From JANMES01 sp038229715 (GTDB lineage: Bacteria; Planctomycetota; Phycisphaerae; Tepidisphaerales; Tepidisphaeraceae): DNA of 64,000 nt. The stretch covers positions 1 to 64,000 of the forward strand of contig JBBROD010000001.1 of assembly GCA_038229715.1 (NCBI GenBank). Direction: 5' to 3'. Made by a program: the position numbers and the translations under genes. The number at the start of each line of letters is the position of its first letter. Position 1 is the stretch's first letter. The notes under the pieces were generated by a model. The model did no database searches and was not told the DNA's origin. It was given only the letters and a program-made list of their open reading frames with translations. Below are positions 42,964 through 51,250 of the stretch, piece after piece.

Positions 42964-43524
42964 CTACTTCATCATCCCCGCAGCCCGCGCGTAATCAAAC
43001 ACGCCGCCGGCTTCGATGATTGGGAGAACGTCGCCCAGCGGCTTGAGACTGAAACGCTTGCCGGAGGTTTTGTTGATGACGTAGCCGTCGATCAGGTGGA
43101 CTTCGATGTCGTCGCCGGTCTTGAACTGTTCGACGAGGCGGTCGGTGGATTCCATCGGCACGAGGTATCCGCCGTTGACGCTGTTGCGGAAGAAGATGCG
43201 GGCGTAGAACTCGGCGATCACGCAAGTGATGCCCGCCTCGGCCAGTGCAAGCGGGGCATGTTCGCGACTGCTGCCGCAGCCGAAGTTTTTCCCGCCCATG
43301 ATGACGGTATAGGCGCACTTGAACTCGTTCTGAGGCACGAACGGGATATTGCCGTTCGGCAACCCCATCTGACCTTCGGGAACGCCGCTGTTGGCGTACA
43401 TGCCGAAGAACTTTCGCTCTTCCGGGATGGCCGGATTAAACGAGAGGTACTGGGCCGGGATGATCTGGTCGGTATCGATGTTGTCGCCCAGAACGTAGAC
43501 TTTTCCGCTGATGACGGTTTCCAT
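42964..43524 (-). CDS. leuD: 3-isopropylmalate dehydratase, small subunit
   Basis: LeuD with LeuC isomerises isopropylmalate in leucine synthesis. The 186-residue protein has the swivel-domain signature: GKVYVLGDNIDTDQIIPAQY, then GGKNFGCGSSREHAPLAL and IIAEFYARIFFRNSVNGGYL-type blocks. The start ATG 43524 is chosen because the frame upstream (to 43635) lies in a palindromic repeat. The partner leuC is at 45474, on the same strand but 2 kb away, so the two are not adjacent. Confidence 0.93.
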   Translation of the reverse strand: METVISGKVYVLGDNIDTDQIIPAQYLSFNPAIPEERKFFGMYANSGVPEGQMGLPNGNIPFVPQNEFKCAYTVIMGGKNFGCGSSREHAPLALAEAGITCVIAEFYARIFFRNSVNGGYLVPMESTDRLVEQFKTGDDIEVHLIDGYVINKTSGKRFSLKPLGDVLPIIEAGGVFDYARAAGMMK

Positions 43525-43534
43525 ACGGCGGACG

Positions 43535-43621
43535 ATATAGGGGCAAGTATGCAGGGGCAAGGGGCGAGCGAAGAATCGGCCGAATGGCTTGCCCCTTGCC
43601 CCTGGATACTTGCCCCTATAT
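43535..43621. repeat. word-type palindrome, 'GGGGCAAG' family
   Basis: 31-bp arms with one mismatch (43535-43565 and 43591-43621): ATATAGGGGCAAGTATGCAG... and complement. It lies 10 bases upstream of leuD and therefore covers its promoter region; it also precedes the next gene on the plus strand. Confidence 0.85.
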
Positions 43622-43633
43622 TCTCCCCTGCAC

Positions 43634-43888
43634 ATGACTGTTTACGAGACAACCAGCCACAACACGATCTACCACTGGTGTACCAGCCGGGGGCTTTGGC
43701 CGGCGTGCGTGACCGGGAACCCTGATCGAATTCGTCTTGGCGGGGATGAGTTTTCCCCTGGCGATGAACGACTCGAGCCGATCGAGTGGTGGCGGTGGTT
43801 TCAGGAGTTCGATCGCCGGCAGCTTCAGCTGATTTACGATCCCTCCAAGGGCTGGTTCACGCTCGGCTCGCGACTGGCGCCGGCGTAG
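43634..43888 (+). CDS. hypothetical protein
   Basis: The 84-residue product (MTVYETTSHNTIYHWCTSRG...) has an even composition and several aromatic residues (PIEWWRWFQEFDRRQLQLIY) and looks globular. No family recognised. The ATG follows the palindrome by 12 bases. The alternative frame on the minus strand (43616-44077) is less convincing. Confidence 0.5.
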   Translation: MTVYETTSHNTIYHWCTSRGLWPACVTGNPDRIRLGGDEFSPGDERLEPIEWWRWFQEFDRRQLQLIYDPSKGWFTLGSRLAPA

Positions 43889-44244
43889 CGATTGATTTTT
43901 CCCCAGCAGCCCAAACAGCATCCCTACACATCGCGAAATATCGATCGTCCAGACGATCTTCGCGGTCGGTCCCATTGCCAGTGAACTCCAAAGGCCGCGA
44001 TTGCGCGCGTCGGCGGCGGTATCGGTATCAATGATGAAATCTCGACTTATTTGAGTTGGATTTCTATCAAGAGCCAACCGTTTATAGTTTCATAAAGAGT
44101 CTTGGAGTTTTTGCATTTGGCTCTGCTACGGAGTATAGATAAAGCCACCGCGCATCGTTCAGAGACCCAAATTTTTGCCGATGTTGTATTTCGGTAAGAA
44201 TTCATTCGCATTCGAGTATTTGCATCAACCCGACGGACCCAACC
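43889..44244. other. no gene seen between the hypothetical gene and the regulator
   Basis: About 350 bases without a supported gene. The last part is AT-rich and contains no canonical start for the downstream response regulator. Confidence 0.4.
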
Positions 44245-44829
44245 ATTTTCGCAGTCGATGATGACGAGGTCATGCTGGCGATGCTTCGTAAGCTCGGCGA
44301 GACGATGGGGCTTCGGGTAGCCGCCTACTCGTCGGCCGAGGCGTTCCTTCGGGAGTTCAAGGATCAGCCGGGATGCCTCGTCACCGATATTCATCTGGCC
44401 GGCATGAGCGGGCTCGATCTGCAGCAGGAACTCCTCAAACGTAACGCGACGCTCCCGATCATCGTCATCACCGGCCAGGCTCAAGTGCCCATGGCGGTCC
44501 GGGCGATGCAGAACCAAGCGGTTGATTTTTTGGAAAAACCATTCGATGTCTCGGTTCTGGGAGAGCGGATCCGTCATGCGATCGCGCTGGACACCACCAA
44601 ACGTCAAAAAGCCGCGCAACGTTCTGACGCTGTGGACCGATTAAGCCGGCTGACTCCCCGCGAGCGGGAAGTGATGCTTTGCGTGGTCGAGGGGCTTTCC
44701 AACAAACAAAGCGCCGCTCGCCTGCAATTGAGCGAAAAGACCATCGAAGTCCACCGCGGCAACGTCATGCGAAAGACGGCGGCCGACAGCGTGGCGGAAC
44801 TGGTGCGGATTTCCCTGGCGGCCTCCTGA
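44245..44829 (+). CDS. FixJ-like response regulator (start unclear)
   Basis: The receiver domain reads FAVDDDEVMLAMLRKLGE with the acidic pocket, CLVTDIHLAGMSGLDLQQ with the phospho-Asp, IIVITGQAQVPMAVRAM and FLEKPF with the conserved Lys. The C-terminal LuxR-type HTH is LTPREREVMLCVVEGLSNKQ SAARLQLSEKTIEVHRGNVM. It is thus a complete NarL/FixJ-type transcription factor, but the first ATG (44272) lies after the acidic pocket and no ATG, GTG or TTG precedes it in frame back to a stop at 44140. I place the start at ATT 44245 tentatively. No histidine kinase is adjacent. Confidence 0.8.
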   Translation: MFAVDDDEVMLAMLRKLGETMGLRVAAYSSAEAFLREFKDQPGCLVTDIHLAGMSGLDLQQELLKRNATLPIIVITGQAQVPMAVRAMQNQAVDFLEKPFDVSVLGERIRHAIALDTTKRQKAAQRSDAVDRLSRLTPREREVMLCVVEGLSNKQSAARLQLSEKTIEVHRGNVMRKTAADSVAELVRISLAAS

Positions 44830-45179
44830 TCGGCCCACAATTCCTTTTGAAAGGCGCTCGCCTCGGATGAATTGCCCGAGCTATAGGTAGAAGCTGGCCT
44901 TTCCGCTGGCGACTTGCTGCCAACGCAATTGTTGCAATAGGATAAAACGGCGCATTCTTCAAAGATTTTGGCAATCTAGATAGTTTTTCCACTAGTTTGG
45001 GGCACAACATAATAGTATGATTCGCAACCAATGTCCTGAGTGAGGACTAGGAATGGGCGCAGGAGGAGCATTCACAAGTTTGCGTTCACACCTTCAACAC
45101 AACGGCAGGCTCGTCGATTGACTACATCATGCTACGATCGGCCGCGATTTGTCTACATTGAAACCTTGAGGAATTCCAC
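44830..45179. other. no gene seen between regulator and RHH-like gene
   Basis: About 350 bases of AT-rich DNA. A 22-codon frame at about 45052 has a weak ribosome-binding site but no recognisable product. I see no clear promoter or RNA. Confidence 0.4.
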
Positions 45180-45413
45180 ATGGCACGACGCGTCATCATG
45201 CGAATCGAATTAACGTCGGCTGCGAAAGATCAGCTGACCGATCTGTGTCATCGCAACGGCATGACACAGGTGGCCGTCATGTCACGCATCACGGAGTGGT
45301 TCGCCAGTCAGGACCAACTGATCCAAGGGGCGATTCTCGGCCATTACCCGACGGCGATTGAGTCGGACGTGGCCAAGTTGATCCTGAAAAAGATGGTCGA
45401 CAAAGCAAAGTAA
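45180..45413 (+). CDS. small protein, ribbon-helix-helix-like
   Basis: The 77-residue product reads RRVIMRIELTSAAKDQLTDL CHRNGMTQVAVMSRITEWFA: a short strand, then two helices, the RHH DNA-binding pattern (Met-Ile-Glu-Leu strand, TxAAKDxLxxLCxxxGMTQxxVMSR). GAGGAA lies seven bases before the ATG. Such proteins are frequent in planctomycetes with unknown targets. Confidence 0.55.
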   Translation: MARRVIMRIELTSAAKDQLTDLCHRNGMTQVAVMSRITEWFASQDQLIQGAILGHYPTAIESDVAKLILKKMVDKAK

Positions 45414-45473
45414 TCCCCACTTTGCTTTGCCGACCGATTGCCAGGCACGCGTAAAACTCAATCTGAATTCGAC

Positions 45474-46880
45474 TTAACGGACACCAGCCGTTCCGGTTTC
45501 GATCGGGGCCGACACGTACTCGCGGGGATCGGTCACCTTCCCCGTGAGCGCGCTGGCCGCCACCGTCAACGGTGATGCCAGGTAAACCGCCGAGCTCTTG
45601 CTGCCCATCCGGCCGGGGAAGTTGCGGTTCGTGGTGCTGATGCAGACTTCCGACCCGTTAAGCCGTCCGAACGTATCGCTAGGCCCGCCGAGGCAAGCGC
45701 TGCACCCGCTCGGGCCGAGGTTGCACCCTGCATCCAGCAGGATGTCTTCGATCGATTTCTCGTTCGGGCCTTTTTCCACGCCGCGCAGGTTCAGCACCTT
45801 CATGTCCGAGTGAACCTCGGTGCTGCCCGGGACGACGAACGTCGGGATTTTGACCTTATTTCCCTTGAGGATGTTGGCCGCAAAGATCATGTCCGTGATC
45901 TTCCCGCCGGTGCAGGAACCGATGTACGCGCGGTCGAGCTTCACCTCGCGGCAGTTGTAGGCGGTGTCCTTATTGTCCGGGCTGTGCGGCTTGGCAACCA
46001 TCGGCTCCATGGTGCTCAAATCCCATTCATGTTCGAAGAAATACTTGGCGTCGGATGCGTCCTTATAGACTTCCCAGTTCGGGCGATTGCTGCGGGCGCG
46101 GACGTAATCCAGCGTCTTCTCATCGACATCGCAAACGCCGTTCTTACCGCCGGCTTCGATGGCCATGTTCGTCAGCGTCATGCGGTCTTCCAGCGTGAGA
46201 CTGCCAACGCCGTCACCCGCGAAGTACATCGTGCGGTAGGTCGCGCCGTCCACGCCGATTTCCCCGATGACCGCGAGGATCAGGTCCTTAGCCGTCAGGT
46301 AGGGAGGGATTTGGCCGTTGAACGTGAACTTCATCGTCGGCGGGACTTTCAGCCACGTTTTGCCGGTCCCGAGCGTAAACGCCGCATCGCTGTTACCCAC
46401 GCCGGACGCAAACTGCCCGAACGCACCCGCCGTGCAGGTGTGGCTATCCGTGCCCAGCAGAATTTCGCCCGGGCGGACGTGACCTTCTTCCGGCAGCGCC
46501 TTGTGGCAGACGCCTTTGTAATTCGTCTTATTCGGATCGCGGTACGGATTGGGCATGCCCGGCTCGTTCTTCACGAACTCCGCATCGTAAAAGTATTTGA
46601 GCCCCTGTTCCTTCACGAAATCGCGAAGGATCTGCACGTTACGATGGCACTTTTCATCGGACGTGAAGATGTAATGATCCGGGATCACGACGACGCGATC
46701 CTTATCCCACACCTTGGCGTTTCGGCCGAATTTTTCGTGGAAAATGCCGATCGTGCCCGGCCCGCAGACGTCGTGGGTCATCAGCACATCGACATCAACC
46801 CAGACGTTTTCGCCGGGAACCACGTGCGCCTTGCCAGAATGCTTGGCCAGAATCTGCTCGGTCATCGTCATGCCAGCCAT
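45474..46880 (-). CDS. leuC: 3-isopropylmalate dehydratase, large subunit (aconitase family)
   Basis: The 468-residue protein is the catalytic [4Fe-4S] subunit of isopropylmalate isomerase. MTEQILAKHSGKAHVVPGEN, DSHTCTAGAFGQFASGVGNS, AYIGSCTGGKITDM and CNLGPSGCSACLGG contain the three cluster cysteines and substrate-binding residues. The alternative aconitase-like homoaconitase role cannot be excluded without context, but leuD on the same strand supports leucine synthesis. An N-terminal MAGM extension is short and normal. Confidence 0.93.
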   Translation of the reverse strand: MAGMTMTEQILAKHSGKAHVVPGENVWVDVDVLMTHDVCGPGTIGIFHEKFGRNAKVWDKDRVVVIPDHYIFTSDEKCHRNVQILRDFVKEQGLKYFYDAEFVKNEPGMPNPYRDPNKTNYKGVCHKALPEEGHVRPGEILLGTDSHTCTAGAFGQFASGVGNSDAAFTLGTGKTWLKVPPTMKFTFNGQIPPYLTAKDLILAVIGEIGVDGATYRTMYFAGDGVGSLTLEDRMTLTNMAIEAGGKNGVCDVDEKTLDYVRARSNRPNWEVYKDASDAKYFFEHEWDLSTMEPMVAKPHSPDNKDTAYNCREVKLDRAYIGSCTGGKITDMIFAANILKGNKVKIPTFVVPGSTEVHSDMKVLNLRGVEKGPNEKSIEDILLDAGCNLGPSGCSACLGGPSDTFGRLNGSEVCISTTNRNFPGRMGSKSSAVYLASPLTVAASALTGKVTDPREYVSAPIETGTAGVR

Positions 46881-47063
46881 CGAAAAACTCCTGTCGCAAA
46901 AGCGACCAAAACCGCCCGTGTTGTCTCACCCGAGCGAAGCAATCAATTATAGCGGGTTGGTCAAGTGCCCGCCAACCGCCGAACCGGGGAGAACTCGAGT
47001 CTATCGCGGTCGAGAGCAAAAAACCGCGTGACCATCGTGGTGCAGTTGGCTAATCTACCGGCG

Positions 47064-47714
47064 ATGTCGGATTTTATCACGAACGCGGTCCTGCTCGCCA
47101 CGCTGCTGCTGGCCGGCGGGTGCGTGAGTACGAATCTGTACCTGGCGACCGAGCATCTGGAGTCGTCGGCCAGCCCGAAGAATGTTTACGTCCTCGCCGA
47201 TGGATCGATGGCGATCGAGTGCGAGGTGGAGATCGGCTACCGCAGCATCACGCGAGAGACGCGGTACATCGTGGTCGAGCACGATTGGATCCGCCGGCGG
47301 TTCGAGCGCGCCGGCCAATCGCTGAAGCCCGGTCAAATGCCGCGGATTTATCTGGGATCCGATACGCCAAGCCGATACGTCACGACGAACAAGAATCGCT
47401 CCGGGTTGGCCGAGCCGGTGCCCGATCTGCTGGTCGGCGCATCGCCGCCGATCGATCTGCATCCGAACAACCAATTCCTGACCGAAGTTGTTTACAAATA
47501 TGGCGTCGTGCGCGGGATCATCGAGCGCAAGGGCCTTTTGCGCGACGATATCGATCACAGCACGCGATCCGCCGGCGGGTACGCGCTGTTCACGCTGGGC
47601 ATCGTCCCGGCGGTGGCGGTGGATGTGGTGACGTCGCCGGTTCAACTGGTGGTGGCGATTGTGTACTATGCGTCGCTGAAAGAGCAGTACAACCTCCAAC
47701 CCGTCGGGCTGTGA
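47064..47714 (+). CDS. lipoprotein of unknown function
   Basis: The ATG at 47064 begins a signal sequence ending in LLLAGGC, a lipobox. The mature part (EVEIGYRSITRETRYIVVEH, LVGASPPIDLHPNNQFLTEV, VAVDVVTSPVQLVVAIVYYA) includes a hydrophobic stretch near the end that may be a membrane-associated helix. No family recognised. Confidence 0.65.
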   Translation: MSDFITNAVLLATLLLAGGCVSTNLYLATEHLESSASPKNVYVLADGSMAIECEVEIGYRSITRETRYIVVEHDWIRRRFERAGQSLKPGQMPRIYLGSDTPSRYVTTNKNRSGLAEPVPDLLVGASPPIDLHPNNQFLTEVVYKYGVVRGIIERKGLLRDDIDHSTRSAGGYALFTLGIVPAVAVDVVTSPVQLVVAIVYYASLKEQYNLQPVGL

Positions 47715-47730
47715 ACATGGCTGGCCGTTT

Positions 47731-48009
47731 GGTAGTGGGTCAGTCTGGATTGTTCCCTCGCCCGGTACGCCGAAGCATAGCGCATTTGCGCAGTAGGACA
47801 GGCATTCCTGCCTGTCACGGGACGACGTACTCGTCGGCCCGTACGGCCCGCGAAGTTCCGCGTGCCGTGACAGGCAGGAATGCCTGTCCTACTGCTGTCC
47901 CGCAGTGCAACGCGCGCAGGGCGCGCGAGTTACAGGCGCCGGCGCGCTATGCTGCGGTACGCCGGGAGAGGGAGAATGCACGCCGAACATTTCAGACTCA
48001 CCCACTACC
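47731..48009. repeat. MITE-like element, copy B
   Basis: Terminal inverted repeats GGTAGTGGGTCAGTCTGGAT (47731-47750) and ATTTCAGACTCACCCACTAC C (47989-48009). The interior holds another palindrome, CAGTAGGACAGGCATTCCTG... at 47791 with its complement ending at 47893, different from the interior of copies A and C. No protein is encoded. Confidence 0.7.
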
Positions 48010-48092
48010 GACCGTTTCGACGGGCCGGCCCGTTCGGCCGGCGGTTAAATCCATAAAAGTAAAGTGTTTATGACCTTTTCTGCCAGCCCATT

Positions 48093-50129
48093 TTGGCTCA
48101 AGACTGCGTGCCCGTCCGTCCGATAATCAAAGGAGTGTCCGATCGTCTCGTCCAAGCTCTGATCGAATCGCCTAACGAGGCCGCCGACGACTGTCTGCTT
48201 GAAGGGTTACGCTTGGGCACGACGCCGGAGAAGGCGCTGTGCCTCGACGCGATCTTTCGGCGGAACACGGTTCGCGGGCTCGGCGGGGTGGTGGGGAACT
48301 TTCCGCAACTCCCGGAATCACTCCAACAACGTGTGCTGGCGAACATCCGCCAATTCCACGCAGCCCTTAGCGAGTGCGGGCGGAGCGACGAAAAGTCGGT
48401 CCGCCTTAACGCGCTGAAACTGATCGCGCTCGGGCGACAGGCGAAACTGTCGTACGTGCTGCTCGAAAATCTCCACGCCGGCGATGACAGTTTGGCGGAG
48501 ATGGCCGTCAAATCGATGGTCGCGATGGCGCTCTGGATCGTGATGGAAACGCGGGCGCTGCAGAAGGGGGTTCAGGGTTCAGGGTTCGGCGTTCATGGTG
48601 CGGAGGAAACGCATCAGTTGAACGACGACTTGGTATCCCCCGAACCCCGAACCCCGAACCCCGAACCCTATTCTCCCGCCTCCATCTACCACGAACTGAT
48701 GGAACAGCGTCCCGAAATCGAAGCCGCCGTCGCGCGGGCGCTCGATATGCACCGCGGTGCCCACTCGGCCGACTTGTTGCGGGCGACGCTGCTCCTGTGC
48801 GACTGGGCGGGTAGCAAAACGCTGGCGATCCTCAACACCGCCAAGCACGGCGGACAATCGCCGATGGTCCGCCGGCTTCAACAGCCGCCGGCGGCGGAGT
48901 CGGTAGAATCGTTTCTGCTGGGCGCGAGCCACGGGCAGTTGCGGTCGCACTTCAACATCACGTTTTCACGGATCAACGAAGCGCCGGTGCTCGACGCGCT
49001 GCTGCGCAAAACGTACTGGCTGAAAGATCATCAGCTGCAAACCTGCATGCACCACGTCACGCGCGGCGTGTGGCTCGGCGAGCAGGAACTGCTGCACGAC
49101 ATCGAACGCCGCAGCCCGACCGACGCGGCGCGGATCGCGGAGTGGATCGCCTGTACGGGCGTTCACGACGTGGTGCAGGACGAGCGGATCGAGCGCCTGC
49201 GCAACCACGCGATGACCGATTTCGCCGCCCGGCTGACCGTGCTGCGGGTGGGCATCAAGCGCAAACGCGGGGCATCGGTAAAGCTCATCCAATCGTACCT
49301 GACAGACCCCGACGAGCGACTGATGCGGATGGCCGCCCGCGAGCTGATCCGCCGCAAGCCGGTGGATTACGAGAACGTGCTGTTACAGATGATGACCAGC
49401 GCGCCGGAGAGCGTGCGGCGTGTCATCAGCCGATCGATCGGGCAAGTCGGGTTTGATCTGTTCTGGTCGCGATTCGATCGGCTCGACCACGGCACGCGCA
49501 AGCAGGCCGGGCGGGCGATGCTTAAACTATTGCCCGATGCCACACTCCGGCTCGGCCGGCGGATGGCGAACGGGCAGGTCGACGACCAGCTCAAGGCCAT
49601 GTCGATCGCGCAGGAACTGGGGCTCAGCGATCAGCTCCGATCGCAATTGCTCTCACTCTGCACGCACGTCAACGCCAAGGTGCGCAGCAAGGCGGTTCAT
49701 GTTGTCGGCGAGATCACCGATCTTCCATCGGACGCGCTGATCGAGCGGCTGATGAGCGATACCGACGCTCGCGTGCGGGCCAACACCATCGAAATCCTCG
49801 AGGAAAAGCAGAAGACCGCGTTCTTGCCAGCCCTGGCGCAGCGGGCGCGGGCTGCCAATAACCGCGAGCGGGCTAACGCGATCAAAGCGATGCACCGCAT
49901 GCGCGTCACGACGGCCAGCACACAACTGCTTGCGATGTTGCAAGATCCGCGGCCGGAGCATCGCATCAGCGCGCTGTGGGCGCTGCGGCAGACGGGAATC
50001 TGGCAGTTGGTAAACGAGGCGGTGAAGATCGCCAAGCAGGACGAGAGCCTCAAAGTCCGCCGGTACGCACTGGCGGCGGTGAAGACGGTCGTCGAATCGG
50101 CACAATCAGCCAGGAATAAGGCCGGATGA
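48093..50129 (+). CDS. HEAT-repeat protein with an in-frame repeat insertion
   Basis: The 678-residue protein is built of helical repeats (VRLNALKLIALGRQAKLSYV, DERLMRMAARELIRRKPVDY, AKVRSKAVHVVGEITDLPSD, HRISALWALRQTGIWQLVNE), the HEAT/Armadillo pattern for protein binding. Residues 159-193 are out of character (VQGSGFGVHGAEETHQLNDD, SPEPRTPNPEPYS), because they are encoded by a palindromic repeat (48567-48671) inserted in frame. The start is TTG at 48093; GTG codons at 48108 and 48135 are alternatives. The stop overlaps the next gene (ATGA). Confidence 0.75.
   Translation: MAQDCVPVRPIIKGVSDRLVQALIESPNEAADDCLLEGLRLGTTPEKALCLDAIFRRNTVRGLGGVVGNFPQLPESLQQRVLANIRQFHAALSECGRSDEKSVRLNALKLIALGRQAKLSYVLLENLHAGDDSLAEMAVKSMVAMALWIVMETRALQKGVQGSGFGVHGAEETHQLNDDLVSPEPRTPNPEPYSPASIYHELMEQRPEIEAAVARALDMHRGAHSADLLRATLLLCDWAGSKTLAILNTAKHGGQSPMVRRLQQPPAAESVESFLLGASHGQLRSHFNITFSRINEAPVLDALLRKTYWLKDHQLQTCMHHVTRGVWLGEQELLHDIERRSPTDAARIAEWIACTGVHDVVQDERIERLRNHAMTDFAARLTVLRVGIKRKRGASVKLIQSYLTDPDERLMRMAARELIRRKPVDYENVLLQMMTSAPESVRRVISRSIGQVGFDLFWSRFDRLDHGTRKQAGRAMLKLLPDATLRLGRRMANGQVDDQLKAMSIAQELGLSDQLRSQLLSLCTHVNAKVRSKAVHVVGEITDLPSDALIERLMSDTDARVRANTIEILEEKQKTAFLPALAQRARAANNRERANAIKAMHRMRVTTASTQLLAMLQDPRPEHRISALWALRQTGIWQLVNEAVKIAKQDESLKVRRYALAAVKTVVESAQSARNKAG
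48567..48671. repeat. word-type palindrome inside the HEAT gene
   Basis: GGGGTTCAGGGTTCAGGGTT CGG on the left (48567-48590) and CGAACCCCGAACCCCGAACC CT on the right (48640-48669) form a hairpin built from the word GGGTTC. Its length keeps the reading frame open. Confidence 0.8.
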
Positions 50130-50644
50130 TGCTCAGCCGATCGCTCACAAATCGATGCAGCCGTTGGCTTACCGCTTACGCGGCGATGCTCGTAACGTCC
50201 GTCGCGACGGCGGCGGACAGTCCGCAAGACAAGCTCAAAAGCCTGTTCGACGGCGTGGCAGGCAAAACCGCGCCGGGCGGCACGGAAGGGCCGTCCTCTA
50301 CCCACTTGCTGGCGTTTGCGATGCTCGGGTTCGGCGTGATCACGATCCTCGTCTGGTACAACAACCGCGAACAAAAACCGAAGAAGGTGCGGCAGGTCAA
50401 CCACTCCCGCAAGTTGATGAAACAGATCACCCGCCAGATCGGCTTGGCCGGCGATGAAGTGAGGCAACTCAAGGTGCTGGCCGACATCCACCAACGCACC
50501 ACCGGGCAGACGTTGCAGAATCCGCTCACGCTGCTCCTGTGTCCTTCGCTGCTGACGCACTCGCTTGAAACCAACGACCTGAAGATCGACCGCCAAGTCA
50601 TCTCCCGTTTGGCGCGGCGGATTTCGCAGAAGGCGAAAGCGTAG
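50126..50644 (+). CDS. membrane protein coupled to the HEAT gene
   Basis: The 172-residue product has a signal-like N-terminus (WLTAYAAMLVTSVATAA), a transmembrane segment (THLLAFAMLGFGVITILVWY) and a basic cytoplasmic C-terminal part (NNREQKPKKVRQVNHSRKLM KQITRQIGLAGDEVRQLKVL) with helices. The ATG overlaps the HEAT gene's stop by ATGA, so the two are translationally coupled and probably interact at the membrane. No family recognised. Confidence 0.7.
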   Translation: MMLSRSLTNRCSRWLTAYAAMLVTSVATAADSPQDKLKSLFDGVAGKTAPGGTEGPSSTHLLAFAMLGFGVITILVWYNNREQKPKKVRQVNHSRKLMKQITRQIGLAGDEVRQLKVLADIHQRTTGQTLQNPLTLLLCPSLLTHSLETNDLKIDRQVISRLARRISQKAKA

Positions 50645-50690
50645 CACACTTTTCATAGTTCCCGGGACAACTAACCCGAATGTCGCTTCA

Positions 50691-50780
50691 TCCATGCGAC
50701 ACAGAGACACAGAGGTTCCACAGAGAAGGGACAGAATTCTCTGTGAGGTCTCTGTGTCTCTGTGACTCTGTGTCGAATGG
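50691..50780. repeat. word-type palindrome, 'CACAGAGACACAGAG' family
   Basis: CCATGCGACACAGAGACACA GAGG and CAGAGAAGGG on the left, CTCTGTGTCTCTGTGACTC and CTGTGTCGAATGG on the right. It lies 50 bases after the membrane-protein stop. Confidence 0.75.
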
Positions 50781-50803
50781 ATTCTCAAGAACTTAGATCG
50801 GTG

Positions 50804-50986
50804 GGTAATGGGTCAGTCTGAAATATGATGCAACGCATTGCTTGGAACACTCAACCGTACCACGGGCCTCCGGCCCGTGCCGGCGAGTCAAAATAGCCAA
50901 GGACGTTTATTTTCTAAGGTTCGCGCGCCACCTGCACGGGCCAGAGGCCCGTGGTACGGTCGAGTTTTTCAAACGGACCCACTACC
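50804..50986. repeat. MITE-like element, copy C
   Basis: Ends GGTAATGGGTCAGTCTGAAA T (50804-50824) and TTTCAAACGGACCCACTACC (50967-50986). The interior, including the CTCAACCGTACCACGGGCCT arms (50850-50873 and 50941-50964), is the same as copy A at 4483-4658 but in the opposite orientation. Confidence 0.75.
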
Positions 50987-51026
50987 GAGCGGTGAACAAT
51001 TGGATGTAGCGTGCAGGCTCTGAATC

Positions 51027-51107
51027 CGTCATTCTGAGTACGCCGAAGGATCTCGGATTGCGAGCGGCTGTGGACGATCGAGATCCTTCGGCGTACCTCA
51101 AAATGAC
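51027..51107. repeat. GTCATCCTGAG-type hairpin
   Basis: CGTCATTCTGAGTACGCCGA AGGATCTCG (51027-51055) and its near-complement (51079-51107). Flanks up to about 51150 match those of the copy at 42110, including GGTGCGTTGCT to the right. Confidence 0.8.
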
Positions 51108-51250
51108 GACAAACGGCCACTATTGTGCCGCGACAAATGGTGCGTTGCTATCGCGAAGGTGCCCGAGTATCCCACCACCGATCGGCCAACAACAAAGCCC
51201 GCTGGAAACTCCCGCGGGCTTTGTCTTTCACTCGGATTTTCAGCAGAAGC

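Noticed and set aside
43616..44077. 153-codon minus-strand frame downstream of leuD
   Set aside because: The plus-strand frame 43634-43888 has a more natural composition; the minus frame ends in low-complexity residues and overlaps it fully.
44047..44619. 190-codon minus-strand frame opposite the response regulator
   Set aside because: It lies mostly antisense to conserved receiver-domain codons. Such antisense frames of response regulators are frequently open by chance.
7978..50780. Regular hairpins considered as a CRISPR array
   Set aside because: No direct repeats with constant spacers were found; repeats are palindromic and different at each locus, and no cas genes are present.
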